Below are positions 37,837 through 45,481 of a stretch of 64,000 nt of DNA, piece by piece. This DNA is from Mesorhizobium terrae. GTDB lineage: Bacteria > Pseudomonadota > Alphaproteobacteria > Rhizobiales > Rhizobiaceae. A program made the translations under genes and the position numbers. The notes under the pieces were generated by a model, which had not been told where the DNA came from, searched no databases, and was given only the letters and a program-made list of their open reading frames with translations. The stretch lies in the NCBI RefSeq assembly GCF_008727715.1, contig NZ_CP044218.1, forward strand, positions 5,129,501 through 5,193,500. Reading direction: 5' to 3'. How positions within the stretch are numbered: the stretch's first letter is position 1; each line of letters begins with the position of its first letter.

Positions 37837-37881
37837 GGCGTCATTGTCGTCACTGTTAGCGTAAGACGCGAAAGCCGTGCT

Positions 37882-37937
37882 TTCGTCATCCTAGGGTGGA
37901 GCCGAGCATGGCGAAGCGCAAGCCCTAGGATGACGAA
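37882..37937. repeat. Inverted repeat with CCTAGG arms
   Basis: TTCGTCATCCTAGGG (37882-37896) and CCCTAGGATGACGAA (37923-37937), separated by 26 bp containing GAGCCGAGCATGGCGAAGC. I recall this GTCATCCTAGGG...CCCTAGGATGA form as a common intergenic repeat in rhizobial genomes. Confidence 0.75.
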
Positions 37938-38113
37938 GTGGCCGCGCGGACAAGCCATTCCCGGTGCCGCGCCTAAGGACACAACTCCGATCTTGGCGAA
38001 CGCAGCATCGCCGAACCAGCCCTTGGCACATCCCTAAACCCCGCTCGGCACCCTTGACGCCGCGCCCACCGCACTTCTTCCATCACTGGGTCAAGCACAG
38101 CGGGGAAGCAGCG

Positions 38114-39562
38114 ATGACGGTCACCATCACCTCCAGGAACGATATCAATCTCGACACCGTGCAACGTGTCGCCTGGCAGAACGAGCCGGTGACGTTGAGC
38201 GCGGCGGCCCTTGCCGAGATCGCCCGCTGCCGCGCCGCTTTCCTCAGCCTCATCGACACCGACCCGTCGCTCGTCATCTATGGCGTGACCACCGCAATGG
38301 GCGAGTTGGCCCACACGCGGCTTTCGATCGAGGAACGCGAGCGCCATGCCCGCATAAAAGCCTTCGCCGCCGCGACATCCTTCGGCGATCCCTTCCCCGA
38401 ACGCGTCGTGCGGGCGATGGTGTTGGCGCGGCTGGCGAATTTCGTCGAGGGCCACGCGGCCACCACGCCGCGCATCGCGCTTGCCGTCGCCGAAATGCTC
38501 GACGGCCGGCCGATGCCCAGCGTTGCCTCGTCCGGCCAGGGCGGGGCCGGCGAAATCCTCGCGCTCTACCCCCTGTTCGCAGCACTCACCGGAAGCCTCG
38601 ACCTCGAAGTCAAGGAACGCGGATCGCTGATCAACGGCTCGCCCTGCGCGGCCGCGCTCGTCGCCGACGCGGCACTTGCCGCCCGGCGACGCCTGCGGCG
38701 CGCCGAACAGGTTTTCGCGCTCTCCATCGAGGCGTTCCGGGCGCCGCTCGAACATTATGACGCCGCCCTTGAAACGCTGTGGGGCGACGAGCATGAGGCG
38801 GCGGCGCTGAGCGGCCTGCGCCATCTGCTGGAAGGCGGCACCGGCGACCGGCGCAACTACCAGGCGCCGGTCTCCTTCCGCATTGTGCCCCGTGTGCTCG
38901 GCCAAGCCTACCGCGCCTTGGCGACTGCCGAGCGCGCCGCGACGATCTCGCTGCGCTCGGCCTCCGACAATCCGCTCTTCATTCCGCCCGACGAGACACA
39001 TCCCTACGGCCGCTGCATCAGCACCGGCGGCTACCACAATGCCATGGCGGCGCCCGCCATGGACGATCTTGCGGCGATCTGGGCTGATCTTTGCCTGCTG
39101 TGCGACCGCCATGGATCGAAGCTGCTCAACGGCGCCGTCTCCCATTTGCCCAATCTCCTGATGGTCGACCGGCACCCGAGCGACAGCGACGGGCATGGCG
39201 CGCTCGGCTATGTGCCGATGGCCTCGACAGGCTATCTCGAACAGGCGAAGCTCGCGGCCCAGACCACCTTCATCCCCGGCACGGAATCGGCGGGCTCGGG
39301 TCAGGACGACGTTGCGACCACGGCCTTCATCGCCTGGGCGAAGGAGGAAAAAGCCGGCCGCTGCCTCGATGCCTGCATGGCTGCATTCTCCGTCATCGCC
39401 TCGCAGGCCTTCCACGCCACCCGGCGCAACGCCCCGCCCCGGCTCGCCCCGTTCATCGACGAAGTGCGCTCCATCGTGCCGCCGGTTGATGAAGACAGGG
39501 TGCTCGGCCCGGAGCTGGAGCGGCTTTCGCGACACTTCACCGAGCAGACGTTCAAGGCCTAG
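38114..39562 (+). CDS. Histidine/phenylalanine ammonia-lyase homologue with altered MIO site
   Basis: 482 residues of the aromatic amino acid lyase superfamily. IYGVTTAMGELAHTRL (from residue 55) is the N-terminal Tyr-loop (YGVNTGFG in HutH), SFRIVPRVLGQAYRAL and SASDNPLF match later core motifs, and GTESAGSGQDDVATTAF corresponds to the QDHV region. The Ala-Ser-Gly triad that cyclises to the MIO electrophile (GSVGASGDLAPL in HutH) aligns here with SGQGGAGEILAL, giving Gly-Ala-Gly at residues 144-146: the key serine appears lost. Either the nearby ASSG (138-141) substitutes, or the protein does not catalyse normal ammonia elimination. No hut genes are nearby. Confidence 0.8.
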   Translation: MTVTITSRNDINLDTVQRVAWQNEPVTLSAAALAEIARCRAAFLSLIDTDPSLVIYGVTTAMGELAHTRLSIEERERHARIKAFAAATSFGDPFPERVVRAMVLARLANFVEGHAATTPRIALAVAEMLDGRPMPSVASSGQGGAGEILALYPLFAALTGSLDLEVKERGSLINGSPCAAALVADAALAARRRLRRAEQVFALSIEAFRAPLEHYDAALETLWGDEHEAAALSGLRHLLEGGTGDRRNYQAPVSFRIVPRVLGQAYRALATAERAATISLRSASDNPLFIPPDETHPYGRCISTGGYHNAMAAPAMDDLAAIWADLCLLCDRHGSKLLNGAVSHLPNLLMVDRHPSDSDGHGALGYVPMASTGYLEQAKLAAQTTFIPGTESAGSGQDDVATTAFIAWAKEEKAGRCLDACMAAFSVIASQAFHATRRNAPPRLAPFIDEVRSIVPPVDEDRVLGPELERLSRHFTEQTFKA

Positions 39563-39605
39563 GCGAAGAAGTCAAAGCGAGGGCGGATATAGGCTACAGA
39601 ACCGC

Positions 39606-40115
39606 CTACTGTTTGAAAACACTGGGCACGCGAATGTAAGAATTCTGTTGTGAGTACTCTGTTTTCGGAACTCCCACTCCCAACGTCACAGCACCCGGTA
39701 TGAGTTTTCCTTTTGGTCCGAATTGGTATTCTATCGCAGAACAAAGGTGGGCAAGATCAAAGTATGAAAACTGACGCAACGAAGATTCAGCTTCAAACGC
39801 AGCAGAATTACCTTCATTGACAGTAATATTTGACCAATTCGACAAATATTCTTTCAATAGCTTTTTGTTGAAGGTTGATCCTTTGCACCACGCACCTTCC
39901 ATGCGCGCCAGCAGCGAATTCCGAAAGGCCGTTGATGGCGCGTCTTTCAGGTCGGCAGTGTATTTTTTCAGCGGGTAGTTTAGTGCGGGATCATTGACCA
40001 TCGACTTCCGCCAAAACCTTGGAATCTCATCAGCGCTCGCAACGCTGGCGATTGCAGCCAAGGCAAGCACAACTGCCGCCAGACCAGCTTTCCGTTTCAA
40101 ACAGCGATGAGACAT
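39606..40115 (-). CDS. Secreted protein in low-G+C DNA, unknown function
   Basis: 169 residues with a clear signal peptide (basic start, LAAVVLALAAIASVASA, cleavage near residue 28). The mature protein has two cysteines (AWCKGS, LCSAIEY) and tyrosine/serine-rich segments; no known domain seen. A+T content is well above the neighbouring lyase gene, suggesting transfer. It ends 44 bp from the convergent lyase gene. Confidence 0.65.
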   Translation of the reverse strand: MSHRCLKRKAGLAAVVLALAAIASVASADEIPRFWRKSMVNDPALNYPLKKYTADLKDAPSTAFRNSLLARMEGAWCKGSTFNKKLLKEYLSNWSNITVNEGNSAAFEAESSLRQFSYFDLAHLCSAIEYQFGPKGKLIPGAVTLGVGVPKTEYSQQNSYIRVPSVFKQ

Positions 40116-40362
40116 AGAATACCCTCTTGCTGTGACCATCGCACACCCGACCAGAGCTAACAACGGCTGCTGCGCGCATTAGCCTCGTGGGGCATTTTCA
40201 CAGGAAAACCCTGCGAATGACTTCGACGCAGCGACCTTAGCGACACACTCGCTTACGCCTGGCCGCCCGGCCCCTCCTCCGCCGGGCGTTGACCATCCTT
40301 CAGCCGTTTCCCGGCTTTGGCAGGCTACGATACCCGCCATCCTTGTCATCGGGTTCTCGTCC

Positions 40363-40605
40363 ATGGTCTCCTCGATCTCCTCCACCCCTCCCCGCCCGCC
40401 GCTCTCGGCATCGCCGTCGGGGCAACAGACCGAAGCCGCGCTCAGGCGGCAGATTGCGGCAAAGGAAGCCGAAATCCAGGCCACCACCAACAAGGCCCAG
40501 GCCGCCCGGCTGGCCGAAGAAGTGGCCGCCCTGAAAACAAGACTGGAAATTTTGCAGCAGAAGAAGGAAACGGCACGGACCGGCGGCGGCCCCGCCCAAC
40601 GCTGA
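40363..40605 (+). CDS. Small coiled-coil protein
   Basis: 80 residues: a proline/serine-rich start (STPPRPPLSASPSGQQ), then one long helix with heptad-like spacing (ALRRQIAAKEAEIQA, EEVAALKTRLEILQQ) and a glycine-rich tail. It could be a small oligomerising protein; family unknown. High third-position GC supports coding. Confidence 0.5.
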   Translation: MVSSISSTPPRPPLSASPSGQQTEAALRRQIAAKEAEIQATTNKAQAARLAEEVAALKTRLEILQQKKETARTGGGPAQR

Positions 40606-40758
40606 CCGTCGCGGGACCCGGTCCAGCGATCATTTGCGGACGCCGGGCGTCTGTAGCCGGCCACGTATCGCCGGTTCTGTGCAAGCCGATCCTTACGCGC
40701 TAAACTGCCGGCAACCCTGGGGGCAATACCCGGGTGAAGCACAGTCGGGCACCAGATC

Positions 40759-41031
40759 ATGCGGGCTCCGCTCATCGTCATGCTTCTATTGCTGGCCGGT
40801 TGCGACGACCGCCCGGGCGAATGGTCGGCGATCGTCTATCCAAACCGCGCCGACCGCACGAAATTCGACGTCACGCCGCGCTTCAAGACCGCCGAATACT
40901 GCAAGGAAGCAGCGATCGAACGCATGAACACGCTTAAGCTAAACGGCAGCGGCGACTACGAATGCGGCTATAAATGCGACACCTCCGGCGATCCCCACAA
41001 AATGAACCGCTGCGTGGAAACCCGCAAATAA
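40759..41031 (+). CDS. Small lipoprotein with conserved-looking cysteines
   Basis: 90 residues with a lipoprotein signal (PLIVMLLLLAGC, lipid Cys at residue 15) and four further cysteines (EYCKE, YECGYKCDTS, NRCVETR) likely forming two disulfides. Function unknown. It is followed by the gene-free repeat region. Confidence 0.72.
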   Translation: MRAPLIVMLLLLAGCDDRPGEWSAIVYPNRADRTKFDVTPRFKTAEYCKEAAIERMNTLKLNGSGDYECGYKCDTSGDPHKMNRCVETRK

Positions 41032-41196
41032 TGGGCGGGTGAGCCGAGACGGCCAATCGGGGCGGAAGCGGAAAAGCCCGGCGAGGCCGGTTCCCAAGAG
41101 TTGGTTAGGCTCTGGCGTGACGCCAGTCGACAGGTTCTTCATGTCCGATCGTTCTGGGCGGCAGCTGACATTTGGCTCCGAACCGTGGGCGACACC

Positions 41197-41266
41197 GTCA
41201 ACGTTCCGGCATGGATTCCCGACACGCTCCAGTCGCTTCGCTCCTTCACGCGGTTGGGAATGACGA
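41197..41266 (+). repeat. Inverted repeat A, left copy
   Basis: About 70 bp beginning GTCAACGTTCCGGCATGG and ending GGGAATGACGA; its reverse complement recurs at 41436-41503 with only a few differences. Each copy also folds on itself (ATTCCCGAC with GTTGGGAAT). Confidence 0.85.
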
Positions 41267-41320
41267 GAGGCGTGGATGGTCTCGCCAATTGTCCGTGCCC
41301 GGCTTTGCATCAGGGGCGCT

Positions 41321-41350
41321 GCGAACGACAGCGATCCCTAAAACCGTTGG
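41321..41350 (+). repeat. 30-nt direct repeat, copy 1
   Basis: GCGAACGACA, a 10-nt core, AAACCGTTGG. The same two 10-nt ends with a different core recur at 41380. Confidence 0.7.
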
Positions 41351-41379
41351 TGTGAACAACGGCGGTCATCGAAACCGAC

Positions 41380-41409
41380 GCGAACGACAACTACTCTCAA
41401 AACCGTTGG
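41380..41409 (+). repeat. 30-nt direct repeat, copy 2
   Basis: GCGAACGACA, core ACTACTCTCA, AAACCGTTGG; 59 bp from copy 1. Confidence 0.7.
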
Positions 41410-41435
41410 CGATTGACGAAAGCGCTCAAGGACAT

Positions 41436-41503
41436 TCGTCATTCCCGACCGCGTGAGCGAGGAACGAGCGGAGCGTGTCGGGAATCCATGCCGGAACGCT
41501 GAC
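41436..41503 (-). repeat. Inverted repeat A, right copy
   Basis: Reverse complement of the 41197 copy, beginning TCGTCATTCCCGACCGCG. The pair could form a long stem with a 169-bp loop. Confidence 0.85.
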
Positions 41504-42028
41504 GCGCCCGCGCGGTGCAGGATGTGGATTGGATGCGTGGAGGAAGGCGTAGGTCGAAAGAAAGAACCTTGTCCGTTCAATCCCTTGCCGCAAACCACGC
41601 GAAAAATCGTTCGCGGATTTATCCACGCCCTCGCGACACACGCCACAATCGGCCCGTCGCCCTCACGGGAACCTGGTGCGCACCGGGTATCAGGGAGGGC
41701 GCCGGTGCCGGACTGGCAGCGCTACGGTGGCGCTGTCTGGTGACGAGCCCTAAGTCCGGGCCCTGGAAAAACCCGGCCGCCGCGAATGGCGGCTTTGAGG
41801 CCCGAAGTCTGCCGTCGCGAATGACGGCGAGGTCGGTCCGGGGCAAGAACACTGGCGGGGCGCCCGGAAGGCGCCACGTACTGTTTGCTAAGAGGCACCG
41901 ACCCGGCGCCCCGCTTCCCACCTCCCGCAAGGGAGCATTTCTTGACAATGGCCAGGGCGGATTTCCGCAGCGTGGCGATGAAGAAGTGTATCAACGCGTC
42001 ATCGCGTCGACGCGACTGCGCCACCGCC

Positions 42029-42067
42029 GTCATTCCGGCCGAGCGCAGCGAGAGCCGGAACCCATTG
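42029..42067 (+). repeat. Inverted repeat B, left copy
   Basis: GTCATTCCGGCCGAGCGCAG...GCCGGAACCCATTG, itself partly palindromic; the reverse complement recurs at 42179-42228. Confidence 0.75.
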
Positions 42068-42178
42068 GCCGCCCGTCGTCGGGCACGGCTCGGTCCTCGT
42101 CCTGGACCGCCCAGCAGCCGAACCGACGCCGCATATTTCACAGCTGTCCGTGCGAACTCAGGACCCGGCCGTGCTGCT

Positions 42179-42228
42179 CAATGGGTTCCGGGTCGGCGCT
42201 CGGCTTCGCCTCGCTGGCCCGGAATGAC
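42179..42228 (-). repeat. Inverted repeat B, right copy
   Basis: CAATGGGTTCCGGG...CCCGGAATGAC, about 11 bp longer in the middle than the left copy. Confidence 0.75.
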
Positions 42229-42298
42229 GAACGCGTGGGAGATGCCGCCTCGTCACATCCCTCTGACAGCCAGTAACAGGCTAAAGGGCGGCAAGCCC

Positions 42299-43174
42299 CT
42301 ACCCGACGGTCTCCAGCTTGTCCTGCGTCCTCGTCTCGAAATCGCTGGCATCGTGGCGTTCGCGCAGCTGGCCGGCCGGATCGCCCGAGACGCGGTTGAC
42401 CATGCGCCCGCGCTTGACCGCGGCCCGAGCATAAATCTGGTCGGCCCAGCGCAGCACGTTTTTGTATTCGTGCACCGACAGGAACTCGGCCGCACCGTAG
42501 TTCCAGCCCTTCACCATGCCGCCATACCAGGGCCAGATCGCCATGTCGGCGATGGTGTATTCGGAACCGGCGACATAGTCGCTCTCGGCCAGCCTGCGGT
42601 CGAGCACGTCGAGCTGGCGCTTGGTCTCCATCGCGTAGCGATCGATGGCGTATTCGATCTTTTCCGGCGCATAGGCATAGAAATGGCCGAAGCCGCCGCC
42701 GAGGAACGGCGTCGAGCCCATCTGCCAGAACAGCCAGGACAGAGCTTCGGCGCGCGCCGGCTGTGCTGTGGGCAGGAAGGCGCCGAATTTTTCGGCCAGA
42801 TACATCAGGATCGCGCCGGATTCGAACACACGCACCGGCTTGTCGCCGCTCCGGTCCATCAGCGCCGGGATCTTGGAGTTCGGATTGACGTCGACGAAGC
42901 CGGAGCCGAACTGGTCGCCCTCGTTGATGCGGATCAGCCAGGCGTCGTATTCGGCGCCCTTGTGGCCGAGCGCCAGCAACTCCTCCAGCATGATGGTGAC
43001 CTTCTGGCCGTTAGGCGTGCCCAGCGAATAAAGCTGCAGCGGGTGCTTGCCGACCGGCAGGTCCTTGTCGTGAGTGGCGCCGGCGATCGGCCGGTTTATG
43101 GAAGCGAAGGCGCCGCCATTGGCCTTGTCCCAGGTCCAGACTTTCGGCGGCGTGTATTGCGGGGTGTCGGTCAT
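42299..43174 (-). CDS. yghU: YghU-type glutathione transferase / disulfide-bond oxidoreductase
   Basis: Nu-class glutathione transferase of 291 residues. The N-terminal extension (PPKVWTWDKANGGAFASINR) is specific to YghU/YfcG-like proteins; SLGTPNGQKVTIMLEELLAL is the glutathione-binding thioredoxin part and ESGAILMYLAEKFG the gamma-Glu site. Such enzymes reduce disulfides and organic hydroperoxides with two bound glutathiones. The frame continues upstream, but the ATG at 43174 fits the family start. Confidence 0.92.
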   Translation of the reverse strand: MTDTPQYTPPKVWTWDKANGGAFASINRPIAGATHDKDLPVGKHPLQLYSLGTPNGQKVTIMLEELLALGHKGAEYDAWLIRINEGDQFGSGFVDVNPNSKIPALMDRSGDKPVRVFESGAILMYLAEKFGAFLPTAQPARAEALSWLFWQMGSTPFLGGGFGHFYAYAPEKIEYAIDRYAMETKRQLDVLDRRLAESDYVAGSEYTIADMAIWPWYGGMVKGWNYGAAEFLSVHEYKNVLRWADQIYARAAVKRGRMVNRVSGDPAGQLRERHDASDFETRTQDKLETVG

Positions 43175-43345
43175 ATTGGGCTCCAGAGGCGCGGTTGGCA
43201 CGAGGATAGGCGATCGTCCCTTGATGACATAGGTCGCCAATACCGTGGCCGCCAATCTTCTTGGCGGCGATCGTTGGTCCAGCGCGGCAATATCTGCTAG
43301 GCGTCGCACGGCTCTCGCCAGGAAATCGGAGCCGCCTCCCGGTTG

Positions 43346-45481
43346 CTAATTCGGATTGCGGGCGCGAGCGAGATCGCCGAGCGCCTTCAAGGCGTCGCGG
43401 TCGCCGGTGGCGGCGGCGGCACGAAAAACCTGCTCGGCATCGGAGAAGCGGCGCAGCTTGAGATAGGCATAGCCGCGCAGGATCATCAGGTTGATGCGCT
43501 CGGGCGCGATGCGGGCCCGTTCCTCCAGCGTCATCAGGGTCTCGCGATAGCGGCCGTGCTCGAAGGCGGCGAGCGCCTGCTGTTCCAGAAGCGCGGTGCG
43601 GATTTCGGTGGCGCGGCCGCCGCTCAGCGGGGCTTTCGTCGATGCCACCGCCGCCCGGTCGGCAAGGCCGGCGCGCAGATAGGCCAGGCTTTGACCATAG
43701 GCCGCGTCGCTGCGGGTGCGGCCGCTGCCGCGCAGGGCGACCTCGAAGGCGGCGGCGGCCTCGAGCGGCCGGTTGATCTCCATCAGGCACCAGCCGCGCG
43801 ACAGGGCCTGTTCGGGCGCCATGCCGGTGGGGTCCTGCGTTGCCTGGCAATTGCGCGGCTGCGCCGCAGCACGACGCGGCCGAGCCCGGCGTTCGGGCGC
43901 GGCCTCCTGCGTCGGCGATACGGCGACCGGCGCCCTCGCCTGCGGCTCGACCCGGGGCTGGGTTGGCGCCAGGGGCGGCAGAGGTGCCGTTGGCGTGCCG
44001 TTGCGCGGTTTCGCCTCGGGTTCGCCCACCCGGGCGATCCGTTCCGAACGGCCGGCCCAGGCCCTTTGCATCTCGCGCACGCCGGCCTTGTCGCCGAGCT
44101 TCCAGCGCATCAGGGCAAGCCCATAGGCATTGGGCTCGTCGTCGGGTTTCCAGCCGAGTGCCAGCGCAAACCATTGGCCCGCTGTCTGGAACTGGTTCAA
44201 AGCGTCGGCATACCAGCCGAACTGCTGCGCCGACACGGGATCCTTCGCGGCCACCACAGCGCGCGACATGCGGTCCAGCACTTCCGGCGTCGGCTGCGGC
44301 GGTGGATTGGCGGCAAGCAGATTGGCGACGGCGGCCAGATAGACTTTTTTCGTGTCGTCGCTGCTGTCGCGCCACTGGAACAGGACCGTTTCGGCCTCGG
44401 CGGCGCGGTTGGTGTCGACCAGGCTGAGCGCCAGGCCTTGTGCGGTCTCGGCGGAGCTTTCCTTCAGATAGGCCCTGCGGAACCAGGTTTCGGCGCCCTG
44501 CGGATTGTCGCGGCGCAAATGGTACCAGCCAAGCAGAAGGTTGTCGGAGACCAGGTTCTGGTCGTTCGCCAGCTTTTCGACGAGGGCCAGGTCTTCCGGC
44601 AGGACGGTGAGTTTCGGATCCTTGCCGGCATCGGCCAGGCTTTGGCGGGCGATGTCGGCGCGCACCGGTTCGAACTCGCCCTTGCCGTCGGGCGCCTTGC
44701 GCTCCAGCGCAAGCAGCAGGGCAATGTCCGAGCGCGGCAGCAGCGGCAAAGCCTTCTGCACGCTACCCAGCCGCTCCTCGGGCTTGTCGCAATTTCTCAG
44801 CACATAGAGATAGGCGTCGGTGGCGCGATCCTTGCGGTCGGTGCGGGCGAAGGCCTCCGCCACCCGCCACAAAACATCGACGTCGCCGCAGGTCAAAAGG
44901 CCTGTATTAGCGGCGCCGAGCCGCACCACCTCGTCATAGTTCTTCAGGTCAGCGGCCTTGACGAGCTGTTCTCGCGCCTCGGCGAGTTTCAGCCGATCGA
45001 CGAGATCAGGCGGCGGCGTCCAGCCGGGCTCGGCCAGCTGCCGCGCGGCGATGGCTTTTTCGAGTTCGGCGAGCTTGCCGTCGGAATAAAGCTTCCACAT
45101 CGCATCGAGCTGGGGATCGCCGACGGGTGCTGCCGCGAGCGGGTTCTGCGGCGGCACCCAATTGGGGTAAAGCGCCTTCAGCCTGGCGATCTCGGCTTCC
45201 AGGCGCTTGGTGTCGCCCCTGGCGGCAAAGTAGCGAAGCGCCGTCTCGTCGACCTTCGGCTGGGCGGTCGGGCGGGCCGACAGGGGCGTGGCGGTGCCGC
45301 CATCAGCCTGCGCCAAAATCGTATGCACGTCGGCGATCGTTGCCGTCATGTCGCCGCCGGCCAGGTTCTGTGCGCCCATGCCTGTACCGCCGCGCACGAA
45401 CTGCTCAAGCCGGTCCGCATTAGCGACCGCGAGGGCGCCAAGCACAACCAGGCCAGCGGGAATGAGGATGCGCGCCCTCAT
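43346..45481 (-). CDS. TPR-rich periplasmic protein of the cellulose cluster
   Basis: 711 residues with an N-terminal membrane segment or signal (RILIPAGLVVLGALAVANA) and many helical hairpins of tetratricopeptide type (WYHLRRDNPQGAETWFRRAY, GYAYLKLRRFSDAEQVFRAA), interrupted by a proline-rich linker around residues 520-560. TPR proteins help carry or organise cellulose across the periplasm (as BcsC or the alphaproteobacterial BcsK-type proteins do); there is no beta-barrel, so it is not a full BcsC. Its ATG overlaps the bcsB stop. Confidence 0.8.
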   Translation of the reverse strand: MRARILIPAGLVVLGALAVANADRLEQFVRGGTGMGAQNLAGGDMTATIADVHTILAQADGGTATPLSARPTAQPKVDETALRYFAARGDTKRLEAEIARLKALYPNWVPPQNPLAAAPVGDPQLDAMWKLYSDGKLAELEKAIAARQLAEPGWTPPPDLVDRLKLAEAREQLVKAADLKNYDEVVRLGAANTGLLTCGDVDVLWRVAEAFARTDRKDRATDAYLYVLRNCDKPEERLGSVQKALPLLPRSDIALLLALERKAPDGKGEFEPVRADIARQSLADAGKDPKLTVLPEDLALVEKLANDQNLVSDNLLLGWYHLRRDNPQGAETWFRRAYLKESSAETAQGLALSLVDTNRAAEAETVLFQWRDSSDDTKKVYLAAVANLLAANPPPQPTPEVLDRMSRAVVAAKDPVSAQQFGWYADALNQFQTAGQWFALALGWKPDDEPNAYGLALMRWKLGDKAGVREMQRAWAGRSERIARVGEPEAKPRNGTPTAPLPPLAPTQPRVEPQARAPVAVSPTQEAAPERRARPRRAAAQPRNCQATQDPTGMAPEQALSRGWCLMEINRPLEAAAAFEVALRGSGRTRSDAAYGQSLAYLRAGLADRAAVASTKAPLSGGRATEIRTALLEQQALAAFEHGRYRETLMTLEERARIAPERINLMILRGYAYLKLRRFSDAEQVFRAAAATGDRDALKALGDLARARNPN

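Larger units (their letters stand above)
37771..38113. other. Intergenic region with two large hairpins
   Basis: 343 bp with no gene seen; it contains the inverted repeats at 37801 and 37882, then GC-rich sequence before the lyase ATG. Confidence 0.5.
41032..42298. other. Gene-free, repeat-rich region of about 1.27 kb
   Basis: No frame here looks coding. The stretch carries two inverted repeat pairs and a 30-nt direct repeat, listed separately. It looks like an accumulation of intergenic repeat elements and perhaps decayed DNA between the small lipoprotein and the glutathione transferase gene. Confidence 0.6.

Noticed and set aside
41321..41409. CRISPR-like arrangement of two 30-nt repeats with a 29-nt spacer
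   Set aside because: Only two units, the repeats differ in their whole central third, and no cas gene is in the window.
41451..42276. Open frames on the plus strand in the repeat-rich region
   Set aside because: They run through the inverted repeats, have no ribosome sites and encode Arg/Pro/Ser-rich low-complexity peptides.
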